The position numbers and the translations under genes were made by a program. A stretch of DNA of 64,000 bases from Trichococcus alkaliphilus (lineage in GTDB: Bacteria > Bacillota > Bacilli > Lactobacillales > Aerococcaceae): positions 62,001 to 126,000 of the forward strand of contig NZ_PXZT01000009.1 in assembly GCF_003008695.1 (NCBI RefSeq). Direction: 5' to 3'. How positions within the stretch are numbered: position 1 is the first letter of the stretch; each line of letters opens with the position of its first letter. The notes below the pieces were generated by a model, which was not told where the DNA came from, searched no databases, and saw only the letters and a program-made list of their open reading frames with translations. Shown in pieces: positions 26,874 through 37,050 of the stretch.

Positions 26874-28540
26874 TCCGGAATCCGATTCTGCCGGGTTTTT
26901 TCCCGGATCCTTCGATCTGCCGGGTCGGGGATGATTTCTATCTCGTCACTTCCAGCTTCAGTTATTTTCCGGGCGTGCCGATCTTCCACAGCAAAGATTT
27001 GGAGCAGTGGGAACAGATCGGGCACGTGCTAGATCGCCCCGAACAGTTGCCGCTGACGCATGAAATGATCTCTGCAGGCATTTTTGCCCCGACCATCCGT
27101 TACCATGACGGCACGTTTTATCTGATTACGACCAATATGAGCATGGGTGTCGTCAATTTTGTCGTCACCGCCACCAATCCTGCCGGACCCTGGTCGGACA
27201 TGCACATCATCCAAGGTGCGGACGGCATCGATCCTTCCTTGTTCTGGGATGATGACGGGAAGTGCTATTACACAGGTACGACTCGTTTCGATGATGAAGC
27301 AGGGTCCAGGCAAGGCATCTGGTGCTCCGAAATCGATCTGGCCACTTTCGAGTTGGTAGGCGAGCGCCACATCATCGGGACCGGGGCTCAGGTAAACGCC
27401 GAAGCCCCGGAAGGTCCGCATTTGTACAAGAAGGATGGCTATTACTATTTGATGATTGCCGAAGGCGGAACCGAACATTTCCACGCAGTCACGATCAGCC
27501 GCAGCCAATCGATTTTCGGGGAATATGAAAATCATCAAGGAAATCCGATCCTGACCCATCGCCACCTCGGGAAAGGCTTTCCGATCTGGAATGTGGGCCA
27601 TGGGGATTTGGTTGAATTGCCGAATGGCGCTTGGTATATGGTTTGCCTCGGTTCAAGGTTGAGTGAGGGCAAACATAAACTGATGGGCCGCGAAACCTTC
27701 CTTGTTCCAGTCGAGTGGGAAGACGGCTGGCCCGTCGTCAGCAAAGGCACAGGCAAAGTGGAGTGGACCTATCCCTCCCCGGGCCTGCCGAGCTGGCAAC
27801 CGGTTGGGCGCGCCAGCAATGATTTCAAGGGACCTATTGTTGAAACTTTCGAACGGGAACTGGGATTTGATTGGAACTTTTTGGGCACGCCCCATGAAGA
27901 CTTCGCCAAGGTGGAAGCGGGCCGTCTGCGGTTGAAATTGTTGAAGAACGCGTTGGTCCCATGGGAATTCGACAATACGGACGGGAGCGTCTTCAGCCGC
28001 ATAGCAAAGATCGGCAAAACAAAAGAGAACGTCAGCTTTGTCGGCAGACGCCAGCAGCACCTGGATTTCCAGGCAACTGTCACTGTCCACTTTTCACCGG
28101 AGGAAAACGAGACGGCGGGCATCATTATCCTGCAGAATGACGCCAACCAATTGCGTTTGGAAATCACGAAAGACCAAGCGGGCAATCCGGTCGTGCGCTG
28201 TATCCTAGTTATTTCACATTATGATCAAGCCGGCATCCAGCACTTCACCGAAGCGCAGTTGGGCGAAGTTGCTGCGGCTTCGAATCAATCGGACTTTATT
28301 CTGCAAGTGAAAGGAAATGGCTCGCGCTTCAGCTTCTCTGCAGGAACAACCGCAGAAAACCTTGAGTCGGTTGCGGATGAGGTGGACGGATCCTTCCTGG
28401 GTTCGGAAACAGCGGGCGGCTTTGTCGGTGCCTATATCGGCATGTTTGCTTCCGGAAACGGACAAACGAAGGAAAAGTATGCGGATTTCGAGACCTTCAT
28501 TTACGAGGGCTTCGAACCGGAAGGAGAATGGCAACGATGA
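26870..28540 (+). CDS. Glycoside hydrolase family 43 beta-xylosidase-like
   Basis: 556 codons, ATGA overlap with the GH2 stop. Five-bladed propeller with Asp13 (FFPDPS, base), Asp121 (GIDPSLFWDD, pKa modulator) and Glu181 (APEGPHLYKK, acid). A C-terminal beta-sandwich of about 200 residues (FVGRRQQHLDFQATVTV, AGIIILQNDANQLRLEI) as in XynB/XynD beta-xylosidases. Intracellular. Probably removes xylose or arabinose from imported oligosaccharides together with the flanking GH2 and GH3 enzymes. Confidence 0.92.
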   Translation: MIRNPILPGFFPDPSICRVGDDFYLVTSSFSYFPGVPIFHSKDLEQWEQIGHVLDRPEQLPLTHEMISAGIFAPTIRYHDGTFYLITTNMSMGVVNFVVTATNPAGPWSDMHIIQGADGIDPSLFWDDDGKCYYTGTTRFDDEAGSRQGIWCSEIDLATFELVGERHIIGTGAQVNAEAPEGPHLYKKDGYYYLMIAEGGTEHFHAVTISRSQSIFGEYENHQGNPILTHRHLGKGFPIWNVGHGDLVELPNGAWYMVCLGSRLSEGKHKLMGRETFLVPVEWEDGWPVVSKGTGKVEWTYPSPGLPSWQPVGRASNDFKGPIVETFERELGFDWNFLGTPHEDFAKVEAGRLRLKLLKNALVPWEFDNTDGSVFSRIAKIGKTKENVSFVGRRQQHLDFQATVTVHFSPEENETAGIIILQNDANQLRLEITKDQAGNPVVRCILVISHYDQAGIQHFTEAQLGEVAAASNQSDFILQVKGNGSRFSFSAGTTAENLESVADEVDGSFLGSETAGGFVGAYIGMFASGNGQTKEKYADFETFIYEGFEPEGEWQR

Positions 28541-30729
28541 TGGATGTACAGACGCAAAGGATCGAAGCGTTGATTGGCGAAATGACCTTGGAAGAAAAAA
28601 TCGGACAGCTGCAGCAATGCGGCCCTTCTTTAGTCGGTGCCTTCGAGGTCAGCTTCGAGGAACTGCTGGATATGATGTTCGATGGGAGGGTCAGTCAGGA
28701 AGAATTCGGCAGACTGATGAGCACCGCCGAAAAAGATTTCCATGAAGATGATCTTCGTGCCGGAAAAATTGGTTCGTACAATGGCGTCGGGAATGCGGCG
28801 ACAGCTAACCGGCTCCAGAAAATCGCCGTAGAAGAAAGCCGCTTGGGGATTCCCTTGCTGTTCGGCTATGATGTGATCCATGGATTTCGGACCGGGACGC
28901 CGATCCCGTTGGCTGAAAGTTGCGCGTGGGAACCCGAACTGTGGCAAAAAACGGCCAGAATGTCTGCGGAAGAAGCGACAGCGGCGGGCATTCACATGAC
29001 GTTCGCCCCGATGGTTGACGTCGCGAAAGATGCCCGCTGGGGACGTGTCAGTGAGGGAGCCGGCGAGGACACCTTGTTGAACGGCGACTATGGTGCGGCC
29101 AAGGTCAGAGGATTTCAAGGCGAGGACCTGTCGCAAGCGGACGCGATGGCAGCCTGCCTGAAGCACTTTGCGGCGTATGGAGCCGGTGAAGCAGGCAAGG
29201 ATTACAATCGGGTGGATATGTCCATGCAGCGTTTGTGGGAAGAGTATCTGCCAGCCTACAAAGCCTGCATCGATGCCGGAGCGCGTGCGGTCATGCCTGC
29301 TTTCAACGATCTGAACGGCGTGCCGTGCACCGTGAACGAGTGGCTGCTGCGGGATGTTTTGCGGGACGAATGGGGCTTCGACGGCATCACGGTGAGCGAT
29401 GCGAATGCCATCGCTGAATGCGTCAACCATGGCGTCGCAGCGGATCGACAAGCGGCCGCCAAAGAAGCGCTGCAGGTAGGGATTGATATGGACATGACTT
29501 CGAACGTCTACGCTGAAAATCTTGCCGGACTGATCGAAGCCGGAGAACTCGCAGTAGATTTATTGGACCAAGCCGTTTACCGCATCCTAAAGCTTAAAGC
29601 TGAATTGGGCTTATTTGAACATCCTTACCGGACGGATGAAGAAAAAGAAAAGGCGACATTGGTGAAGCCGGAATATCGCGAGCTTGCCCGCGAAGCGGCA
29701 ACCAAATCGATGGTGCTGCTTAAAAATGAAGGCATTTTGCCGTTGAATCCGCAGCAAAAAATCGCCGTCTTCGGCGCGCTTGCAAACGATCCGGGCCAGA
29801 TGACGGGCGCTTGGGCAATCGGAGTTCAGGAAAGTGACTGCGTCAGTCTGATTCAAGCCATGGATGCGCAGGAGATTTCTTATGCCTACCATCCCGGCAT
29901 CGTCGACGGAATCGTGGCGATGGATGAGATCAATCAGTTAGTTGAGAAGGCGGACGTGGTGATTTTGGCCATCGGCGAGCAAAAAGAAGAGAGCGGGGAA
30001 GCCGCAAGCAAGGCGGACATCTCATTGCCGGCCATCCAATTGGAGCTCGCAGAAACGCTGCTTCGGACAGGGAAACCGGTTGTCGCCGTGCTGTTCAACG
30101 GCAGGCCACTGGCGATCCCGACCATTGCGGAACAGGTGCCGGCCATCCTTGAGGCTTGGCATCCCGGAATCGAAGCCGGGAACGCAATTTTGGATATTCT
30201 CTATGGTGTCGTAAATCCGAGCGCAAAATTGACCACGACCTTTCCGTTCGCAACGGGACAATGCCCGCTGTATTATGATCACATTTCCACCGGACGTCCG
30301 GGCGGAAAATCCAAATTCACTTCAAAATATTTGGACACACCGCTTGAACCCGTGTATCCGTTCGGCTATGGCTTGAGCTACACGATATTTTCATACAGCG
30401 GCCTGCAAGTTGAAAAAGCAGAAGATGCGGTCCGGCTCACGGTGACCGTCACGAACAGCGGTGCGCGTGCAGGCGAAGAAATCGTCCAATGCTACGTGCA
30501 GGACATTGTGGCCAAACGGGCGCGGCCGGTCAAGCAGTTGAAAGCCTATAAGAAGGTCTTGCTTCAGCCGGGGGAATCGATTACGGTGGAATTTGAAGTG
30601 CCTTTCGAAAAATTGGGCTACTACGATCAGAAAATGGATTATGTGTTGGAGGCTGGAGAATTCACGTTTTTTGTGGGCGGCAATTCCAGGGACACCCTTT
30701 CGGAAACAATCCATCTATCATTCATTTAA
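28537..30729 (+). CDS. Glycoside hydrolase family 3 beta-glycosidase
   Basis: 730 codons. ATG 28537 overlaps the GH43 stop and is well spaced from AAGGAG (28521-28526); ATG 28528 is too close. Motifs: MTLEEKIGQLQQ, GIPLLFGYDVIHGFRTG, GRVSEGAGEDTLL, CLKHFAAYGAGEAGKDYN and nucleophile Asp288 in ITVSDANAI. A GH3 C-terminal domain and a fibronectin-like end (GEEIVQCYVQD, FEKLGYYD) follow. Bgl/Xyl-type exo-beta-glycosidase, cytoplasmic. Last gene of the three-enzyme operon. Confidence 0.92.
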   Translation: MMDVQTQRIEALIGEMTLEEKIGQLQQCGPSLVGAFEVSFEELLDMMFDGRVSQEEFGRLMSTAEKDFHEDDLRAGKIGSYNGVGNAATANRLQKIAVEESRLGIPLLFGYDVIHGFRTGTPIPLAESCAWEPELWQKTARMSAEEATAAGIHMTFAPMVDVAKDARWGRVSEGAGEDTLLNGDYGAAKVRGFQGEDLSQADAMAACLKHFAAYGAGEAGKDYNRVDMSMQRLWEEYLPAYKACIDAGARAVMPAFNDLNGVPCTVNEWLLRDVLRDEWGFDGITVSDANAIAECVNHGVAADRQAAAKEALQVGIDMDMTSNVYAENLAGLIEAGELAVDLLDQAVYRILKLKAELGLFEHPYRTDEEKEKATLVKPEYRELAREAATKSMVLLKNEGILPLNPQQKIAVFGALANDPGQMTGAWAIGVQESDCVSLIQAMDAQEISYAYHPGIVDGIVAMDEINQLVEKADVVILAIGEQKEESGEAASKADISLPAIQLELAETLLRTGKPVVAVLFNGRPLAIPTIAEQVPAILEAWHPGIEAGNAILDILYGVVNPSAKLTTTFPFATGQCPLYYDHISTGRPGGKSKFTSKYLDTPLEPVYPFGYGLSYTIFSYSGLQVEKAEDAVRLTVTVTNSGARAGEEIVQCYVQDIVAKRARPVKQLKAYKKVLLQPGESITVEFEVPFEKLGYYDQKMDYVLEAGEFTFFVGGNSRDTLSETIHLSFI

Positions 30730-30846
30730 TGGGGAAGGCGCGCTGAAGATATATCGGCTGCGCCTTATTTTTTATTTCAAATAAAAACTTTTCACACGTA
30801 AAAAGTTTTTAAAACAACAAAGTAAACCCTTTCTAAAATAAAATGG

Positions 30847-30872
30847 CCTATATTAAAAAATGTCGGATTATC
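30847..30872 (+). promoter_or_regulatory. ATGTCG box before the symporter gene
   Basis: CCTATATTAAAAAATGTCGG shares TTAAAAAATGTCGGAT with the box at 24261. A TATAAT -10 element lies at 30908-30913 with no recognisable -35, as expected for an activator-dependent promoter. Confidence 0.6.
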
Positions 30873-30955
30873 AGTAAATAATAACATGGTCGTTTGGTAA
30901 GCGGTTTTATATAATGTGATTATCAAGCTTGATAGAAAAAAAGGAGTGATACTTT

Positions 30956-32380
30956 ATGGCAGAAAAGACAGAAAGAACAGTGTTGGTAGAAACAGCAACA
31001 AATGCGCCGAAAGAAAAAGTCAGCAACTTATTCGCCTGGTCGCACGCTACGTCAGTCAGTGGAACCGCTATGTTGATAGCAGCTATTATCGGAAGTTATT
31101 TCTCAGTTTACATGACGGACACAATGATGATCCCGGCAGCTGCAGCATCCATGATCATGTTTGTTGCGACTTTATGGGATGCGATCAATGACCCGATGAT
31201 GGGCGTCATCGCCGACCGTACCAAATCAAAATGGGGTCGCTATCGTCCGTACTTTGTGGTTGCACCGATCCTGTTGACTATTTTCGGGACACTGATTTGG
31301 TTGAATCCTGACTTTTCGACAAACGGAAAAATCATCTACGTGCTGTTGACGTATATCGGCTACGGTATGACGGTCACAATGTACACCATGCCGCAAATGG
31401 CCGTCTTGCCTGCGCATGTAAAGACAGATGATCAAAGAAACAAAGTCATCATGATGGGAGCAGGATCGACAGCGGTCATGTTCACGATCGGTGCATCATT
31501 CACCCCACAAATGAAAGCGTTCTTCGAAGGGGCGTTCGGAATATCGAACGGCTATATTCCCTTGATGATCATTCTGGGATTGATCTCCTGCATCTCGTTC
31601 TGGGGATTGTTTGCTACAGCGAAAGAAAAATATATCGCTCCTTTAAGCGATACGCCGCTCACGCAAGATTTGAAAAAAATACTGCGCCACAAAGAACTGT
31701 CGCCATTCGTGGTTGTTTGGATCATGGCTTCAATGGGATACGGCTTGATGTTTGCCAGTTCCGTATTCTATGTCATGTATTACTTGGGCCGTCCGGATCT
31801 GATCTCCATCTACATGCTGGTCGTTTCGATGGGTGCCTTGGTTTCGATGGTTGTCTTGATGCCGATCTGCATGCGCATCTTTAAGACAGCCCAAAGAACA
31901 TTGTTTGTCACGCAAATTGCAGCGATCATCTGCTATGTGACGCTGTTCTTCGTCGGCAGCAGAAGTATGATGTTGCTTTATGTAATCACTTTCATTGCTA
32001 CATCCGTGGCATCGATGTCGAATGCACTAGTCAACGTATTGGTTAACGATGCCATCGATTATGTACAATTCAAAGACGGCATCACAGCAAACGGCGTTAT
32101 TTCATCCATCAAAGGATTTGCGCAGAAATGCGGGAATACCGTGACAAACTCAGGTATTCTGGCTGTCCTTGCTTGGGCAGGCTACAGAGCTGGTGAAATC
32201 GGCAACCAACCAGAGAGCACAATGTTTGCCATCAACTTCCTGCGTTTCGGCGCGCCAGCCTTGATCAGCGGCATCCTGTTGATCGCCTTGAAGTTCAATC
32301 CGGTCGAAAAACACCGCGCAGATATCCTGGAAATGAAAGAGCTTATCCGCGACCACAGCGAAGACAATCATGAAGCATAA
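30956..32380 (+). CDS. GPH-family glycoside:cation symporter
   Basis: 474 codons, AAAAAAGGAGTG before ATG 30956. Twelve hydrophobic segments with the GPH signature WDAINDPMMGVIADRTKSKWGRYRP (N-terminal half) and NDAIDYVQFKDG. It imports glycosides, pentosides or hexuronides with H+ or Na+. Position between GH2-GH43-GH3 and AraC-GH78-GH3 and a shared box with both sides indicate it supplies the substrates of these cytoplasmic enzymes. Confidence 0.92.
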   Translation: MAEKTERTVLVETATNAPKEKVSNLFAWSHATSVSGTAMLIAAIIGSYFSVYMTDTMMIPAAAASMIMFVATLWDAINDPMMGVIADRTKSKWGRYRPYFVVAPILLTIFGTLIWLNPDFSTNGKIIYVLLTYIGYGMTVTMYTMPQMAVLPAHVKTDDQRNKVIMMGAGSTAVMFTIGASFTPQMKAFFEGAFGISNGYIPLMIILGLISCISFWGLFATAKEKYIAPLSDTPLTQDLKKILRHKELSPFVVVWIMASMGYGLMFASSVFYVMYYLGRPDLISIYMLVVSMGALVSMVVLMPICMRIFKTAQRTLFVTQIAAIICYVTLFFVGSRSMMLLYVITFIATSVASMSNALVNVLVNDAIDYVQFKDGITANGVISSIKGFAQKCGNTVTNSGILAVLAWAGYRAGEIGNQPESTMFAINFLRFGAPALISGILLIALKFNPVEKHRADILEMKELIRDHSEDNHEA

Positions 32381-32395
32381 TCAACAGTAATTGTT

Positions 32396-32432
32396 AGAAA
32401 AAAAGGGTGCTGTCTCCAAAAGGGGCAGCACC
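32396..32432 (-). terminator. Hairpin after the symporter gene
   Basis: GGTGCTG and CAGCACC pair around CTCC/GGGG. On the minus strand it is followed by TTTTTTT, but on the plus strand by TATGTTGG, so it works best for leftward transcription. Confidence 0.5.
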
Positions 32433-32448
32433 TATGTTGGTTTATTGA

Positions 32449-32637
32449 CGGGTTGTCTTCGCCGGAGCTGACTCGCGCATAAATCTCTCACTTCCGACGA
32501 GCCCTCGTTCGACGGAGGACAGCATCCGATTCCGCGCCCAGCTCCGGCCAGCATTCGCTCACAGGAGGAGGGCAGATTACCGGAACCCCACCTCCGTTGA
32601 GAAGGGCGCTCACCGGAGGAAAGCACCAGCTCCGATT
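32449..32637. repeat. Structured intergenic repeat, copy B
   Basis: First of two direct tandem copies, 189-bp period, homologous to the copy at 24055. Outer stem CGCCGGAGCTG/CAGCTCCGGC and two inner CCTCCG/CGGAGG-type hairpins. Confidence 0.85.
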
Positions 32638-32827
32638 AGGGTTGGCTTCGCCGGAGCTGAGGCGAGCGCAAAACTCCCACCTCCGAAGAGCCCTCGTTCG
32701 TCGGAGGACAGTATCCGATTCCGCGCCCAGCTCCGGCTAGCATTCGCTCACAGGAGGAGGGAAGATTACCGGAACTCCACCTCCGTTGAGAAGGGCGCTC
32801 ACCGGAGGAAAGCACCAGCTCCGATCT
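32638..32827. repeat. Structured intergenic repeat, copy C
   Basis: Second tandem copy, differing from copy B mainly at scattered single bases (for example GACGAG/GAAGAG and CAGCAT/CAGTAT). The inner stem CCTCCGA/TCGGAGG is perfect here. Confidence 0.85.
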
Positions 32828-32835
32828 CTCCGCGC

Positions 32836-32869
32836 AAAAAAACGGGCCGCCTTGGAAGCAAGACGGCCC
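32836..32869 (-). terminator. Terminator of the minus-strand AraC gene
   Basis: GGGCCGTCTT-GCTTCC-AAGGCGGCCC followed by GTTTTTTTG on the minus strand. Confidence 0.85.
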
Positions 32870-32880
32870 ATCTCAAAAGT

Positions 32881-33996
32881 TTATATGAATGGATTGAAGG
32901 TATCCTCGGAGTGCGCGTGCTGCTTCCGGTACTGCACCGGGGAGACCTGATAGGTTGTACGGAACACGCGCGAAAAATGGTCGGTTGACTTGTAGCCGAC
33001 CTGCGTGGCGATTTCGCTGATTTTCAGGTTGGAGTTCTCCAGATATTCGATCGCATGCGCCAAGCGCAGGCGCCGGACCAAATCGGTAAAATTGTAGCCG
33101 GTGTTTTCCCGGATCATTGTTGAGAGATACGGCTCGCTGTAATGGAATTCCTCAGCCAATCGGGACAGCGACAGCTCCTGGTAATGGTGCTGAATGTACT
33201 GCAGGATGACCGAAAAATCGGTGCCGATGTGGTAGTTATGGAATTGCATGCTCTCGCTGTAATTGCGCAGCAAGTTAGAGAACATCAAGTTGATCCAATT
33301 GATGCAGCAACTGTTGCTGTAATTGTCATAGCGATGGCATTCGACCATGGCGTTGCGGATAAGCGGTTTCAGCTGGTCGTTCTGATTTGTTTTGAATAAT
33401 AGGAAATTAGGACTTGTATCATCCTGAAGGATTTTGCGGAAAAAGTAAGAAAGCAGATCCTTGCCCGACAACAACGAGAAGAAGATCGTGTCGAAGGAAC
33501 TTTTCCGGAGCATGATTGTGTACACAATCGATTCATCATCAATCAAAATATCATGCTTTGAGGAAGGCGCGATGATGCACAGCTCGCCTTCCTGCAAGGT
33601 AGATATTTCATCCTCAAAAGTGAACCGGCAGCTGCCCCGCACGACGTAATTGATTTCAAAAAAGTTATGCGTATGCGGATTCGGCCGGGTGAACTTGGGA
33701 TGACGGATAACAAACACATCCCGTTTGTGAGGAATGATATCCGTTTCGACGACTGAGGACGTTGAAGGGATCTGTGGCGTCAGGAAAAGCACAAAAGAAT
33801 CGATGATTTCCTCAAACTCATCATCCGACATGTTCTCGAAAATGCCGGTTACATTGGGTATTTCGAGCGTTTGTTTCAATAAACCTTTTCGATAAAGGTA
33901 GTCCGTCATCTCGGTAAATTGCATGCGTTTGCCGGCTTGGCGGTAATAATCGGTCATTTGTTTTTGGAATTCACCGTACGTGATATAGTAGGGCAT
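32881..33996 (-). CDS. AraC-family regulator of the glycan locus
   Basis: 371 codons, minus-strand ATG at 33996 behind GGGGAGGAT. Cupin sensor (PHTHNFFEINYVVRGSCRF, GELCIIAPSSKHDIL) in the middle and a C-terminal double HTH (LSRLAEEFHYSEPYLSTMIR, SEIATQVGYKSTDHFSRVFR). Divergent from the GH78 gene. It is the natural candidate to bind the ATGTCG boxes before the GH2 operon, the symporter and the second GH3 gene. Paralogue of the AraC protein at 16740. Confidence 0.9.
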   Translation of the reverse strand: MPYYITYGEFQKQMTDYYRQAGKRMQFTEMTDYLYRKGLLKQTLEIPNVTGIFENMSDDEFEEIIDSFVLFLTPQIPSTSSVVETDIIPHKRDVFVIRHPKFTRPNPHTHNFFEINYVVRGSCRFTFEDEISTLQEGELCIIAPSSKHDILIDDESIVYTIMLRKSSFDTIFFSLLSGKDLLSYFFRKILQDDTSPNFLLFKTNQNDQLKPLIRNAMVECHRYDNYSNSCCINWINLMFSNLLRNYSESMQFHNYHIGTDFSVILQYIQHHYQELSLSRLAEEFHYSEPYLSTMIRENTGYNFTDLVRRLRLAHAIEYLENSNLKISEIATQVGYKSTDHFSRVFRTTYQVSPVQYRKQHAHSEDTFNPFI

Positions 33997-34141
33997 AATT
34001 TTTAGATCCTCCCCATCAGAGCTAGATTAGCGGTTGTTGGAAAAGTATAGCAGACATATTTTTGTTATTCAAGAAGGCTTAGATTACAGCAATCATTCGC
34101 AACAAATCAAGAACGAGAAAAAATGAAAACGGAGGCAAATC

Positions 34142-37015
34142 ATGAACATACAGAAATTACGCACAAACCATTTGGAAAATCCGCTGGGCTACTTGTTGGA
34201 TACGCTGAGCTTGTCCTGGATCGTGTCCGGGAAAAATGAGCCGGGAATGGAAACGAAAGTAGTGATAGCGGCTGATGCTGCCTTCGCAGATATCCTGTTC
34301 GAAAGCGAATGGCTCGAAGAAATCAACTCGTTGGATTTCCAACCAGAAATCAGCTTGCTTCCCCAAACGCGCTACTATTGGAAAGTTATCGTCCAATCAG
34401 CTGCGGGGGGGCTTGCCGAAAGCGAGCCGGCTTGGTTTGAGACAGCGAAGCAGTCGGGTTCGTGGACAGCGCAATGGATTACTCCTGGCGAAGATCAAGA
34501 AGCACAGCCGATTTTAAAGAAACAATTTGTGCTGGAAAAAGAAGTCGTGGATGCGCGTTTGTACATCTGCGGATTGGGTTTGTACGAATTTGAAATGAAC
34601 GGTCAGCGGACGCATGACGAGTACCTCTTGCCGGGTTATCATGCGTATGACTTTTGGCAACAATACCAGACGTTCGATGTGACGGACAGTCTGAAAAGCG
34701 GCGGTAATGCGCTGGGGATCATGCTCGGGGATGGCTGGTACAAAGGCCGTTTCGGCTTTGACGGCGGCTACACCAACCTGTACGGGGATCAACTGAAGCT
34801 GATTTCCGAACTGCATCTTACCTACGCGGACGGAACAACGGAGACCATCATCAGCGATGATTCCTGGCTGACGAAACCGGGCCCAGTCCTGAAAAGCAGC
34901 ATCTACGACGGCGAGTTGTACGATGCGCGCAAAGAAGTTGCCGATTGGTCCGTTTACACGGAAGACCTTGCGGGATGGCAGAAGGTTGCGGTGTTGCCAG
35001 ATGCAACTGACAAACTCTCCGCTCGCTTGAGCCCGGCCCTGAAATATGTCGAAAGCATGGTTCCGGAGGTGATCCAGTCACCCGCCGGCGAAACGATACT
35101 GGATTTCAAACAGAATATGGTCGGTTGGATAGCCTTCAAGACGCAGGGGCCGGCCGGAACGGAAATCGGCTATGAAGTAGGGGAAGAGCTGCAGGATGGC
35201 AATTTCTACAACGATAACCTGCGGACCGCGGAAGCGAAGTTCACTTACATCAGCGACGGAAGCGAAAGAATCGTCCGTCCGCACTTCACGTTCTATGGCT
35301 TCCGCTACGCAAGACTGATCGGATTCGATCAAGATGTCGATCCGGCCGATTTCATCGGCTACGTGATCCATAGCGACTTGGAAGTGACCGGGGAAATCGA
35401 GACGGCCAATCCCCAAGTGAATCAATTGATCAAAAATGCGCTTTGGGGGCAAAAAGGTAATTTCCTGGATGTGCCGACGGATTGCCCGCAACGGGATGAA
35501 CGGATGGGCTGGACAGGCGATGCGCAGATTTTTGCCCGCACAGCCAGCTATAACATGTACACACCGGCATTTTACCGCAAGTTTATGCACGACTTGCGCC
35601 TGGAACAGGAACAATTGGATGGATCGATTCCCTTCGTCGTGCCGATGCTGAAACCCAAAAATTCGGAAGGCGGTTTTATGGGAGCCGGGGCAGCGGCTTG
35701 GAGCGATGCAGCGACTGTGATTCCGTGGGTTCTGTATGAACAGCACGGCGACCTCTCGCTGTTGAAGGAGCAATACGCCACGATGGTCGATTGGGTGGAA
35801 TATGTCTACCGCGAAGATGAGCGCAGCGGCTCGAACAGACTTTGGACGACCGGCTTCCAGTTCGGCGATTGGCTGGCCTTGGATGGAAAGAACCCGAAAG
35901 CACCGATCGGCGGGACCGATCCGAAACTGGTAGCTTCTGTCTACTATTATTATTCGACAACCCTTACGGCCAAGGCTGCCGCAGCTTTAGGCAAGCCGGC
36001 GGATGCCGAAAAGTACACGTCGTTGGCGGAAAGCATAAAAGCCGCCCTTCAGGCTGAATTTTTGACTGCGAAAGGCCGCTTGGCTGTGAATACGCAGACC
36101 GCCTATGTCCTGTTCCTCTACTTCGATCTGGTCCCGCAAGCAAGCCTGAGCCGCGTCATTGCCGATTTCGAAGCGAAACTGTTGGAGGATGATGTCCATC
36201 TGAAGACAGGCTTTGTCGGAACGCCTTATCTCTGCGAGGCCCTCACGAAGAGCGGCTTGACGGAGCTGGCCTACAGCATCTTGTTGAATGAGGATTATCC
36301 GAGCTGGCTGTACGCGGTCAACCTTGGCGCTACCACAATCTGGGAGCGTTGGAATTCCGTCTTGCCGGATGGGAAAATCAGCGGCACGGACATGAATTCG
36401 TTGAACCATTATGCCTACGGATCGATCGTCGAATGGCTTTATCGTTCGGTGCTCGGCATTCAAGCCGATTCGGAGCAAGCAGGCTACCGTCATTTTTATC
36501 TGAAACCTGCCCCAAGCGCGCAACTGGGCGCCGCAAGCGGGGAATACGACTCATCCTCAGGAAAAATCAAGAGTGCTTGGCGCATCCTGGAAGACGGGCA
36601 ACTGCATTTCGCCTTCGAGGTGCCGACCCAAAGCACGGCTACGATCGAGCTCCCGCACTGCTTAGTCGATGAAATCGCCGAACAACTGCAGGGTCTGGGC
36701 ATTGCCAAAGCGGAAATCATCCAAAAAGGCGATGGCGTAGCCTTTACGGTTGCCGGCGGGGCATATGAGTTTACCTACATGCCGCTGAAATCCTACAAGG
36801 TCAGCTATTCCATTGCGATGACGTACAAAGAGCTCTTGGCGATCAAAGCGACACGCAATGTGATTTTCGAACACTTGCCGATGTTGAAAGGTAATGACCT
36901 GGCACTTAACCAATTGGATAGCCCGTTCGAAACGTTTTCCTCGGTTCCGATCGTGCAGCATTTTGTGAATGACCGCGTCCTTGGAGAAATCAATGAGGCG
37001 CTGGCAAAACTGTAA
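34142..37015 (+). CDS. Glycoside hydrolase family 78 alpha-L-rhamnosidase
   Basis: 957 codons, ACGGAGGCAAATC before ATG 34142. Standard GH78 order with VPTDCPQRDERMGWTGDAQI near residue 445, NRLWTTGFQFGDWLALD and GATTIWERWNSVLPDG. An extra tail of about 65 residues follows the final beta sheet (MTYKELLAIKATRNVIFEHL onward), which the GH78 at 18170 lacks. Cytoplasmic, GC-richer than the first GH78. Transcribed away from the AraC regulator, with no visible terminator before the next promoter. Confidence 0.93.
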   Translation: MNIQKLRTNHLENPLGYLLDTLSLSWIVSGKNEPGMETKVVIAADAAFADILFESEWLEEINSLDFQPEISLLPQTRYYWKVIVQSAAGGLAESEPAWFETAKQSGSWTAQWITPGEDQEAQPILKKQFVLEKEVVDARLYICGLGLYEFEMNGQRTHDEYLLPGYHAYDFWQQYQTFDVTDSLKSGGNALGIMLGDGWYKGRFGFDGGYTNLYGDQLKLISELHLTYADGTTETIISDDSWLTKPGPVLKSSIYDGELYDARKEVADWSVYTEDLAGWQKVAVLPDATDKLSARLSPALKYVESMVPEVIQSPAGETILDFKQNMVGWIAFKTQGPAGTEIGYEVGEELQDGNFYNDNLRTAEAKFTYISDGSERIVRPHFTFYGFRYARLIGFDQDVDPADFIGYVIHSDLEVTGEIETANPQVNQLIKNALWGQKGNFLDVPTDCPQRDERMGWTGDAQIFARTASYNMYTPAFYRKFMHDLRLEQEQLDGSIPFVVPMLKPKNSEGGFMGAGAAAWSDAATVIPWVLYEQHGDLSLLKEQYATMVDWVEYVYREDERSGSNRLWTTGFQFGDWLALDGKNPKAPIGGTDPKLVASVYYYYSTTLTAKAAAALGKPADAEKYTSLAESIKAALQAEFLTAKGRLAVNTQTAYVLFLYFDLVPQASLSRVIADFEAKLLEDDVHLKTGFVGTPYLCEALTKSGLTELAYSILLNEDYPSWLYAVNLGATTIWERWNSVLPDGKISGTDMNSLNHYAYGSIVEWLYRSVLGIQADSEQAGYRHFYLKPAPSAQLGAASGEYDSSSGKIKSAWRILEDGQLHFAFEVPTQSTATIELPHCLVDEIAEQLQGLGIAKAEIIQKGDGVAFTVAGGAYEFTYMPLKSYKVSYSIAMTYKELLAIKATRNVIFEHLPMLKGNDLALNQLDSPFETFSSVPIVQHFVNDRVLGEINEALAKL

Positions 37016-37032
37016 AGCGTTGTGTTGCTCAA

Positions 37033-37050
37033 ATACCTTAAAAAATGTCG
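37033..37050 (+). promoter_or_regulatory. ATGTCG box before the second GH3 gene
   Basis: ATACCTTAAAAAATGTCG is identical over 18 bp to the box at 24261. A TATAAT -10 lies at 37106-37111, farther away than in the other two copies. A CTATGCGCTTGCG word (the reverse of the AAGCGCATA word) lies between. Confidence 0.6.
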
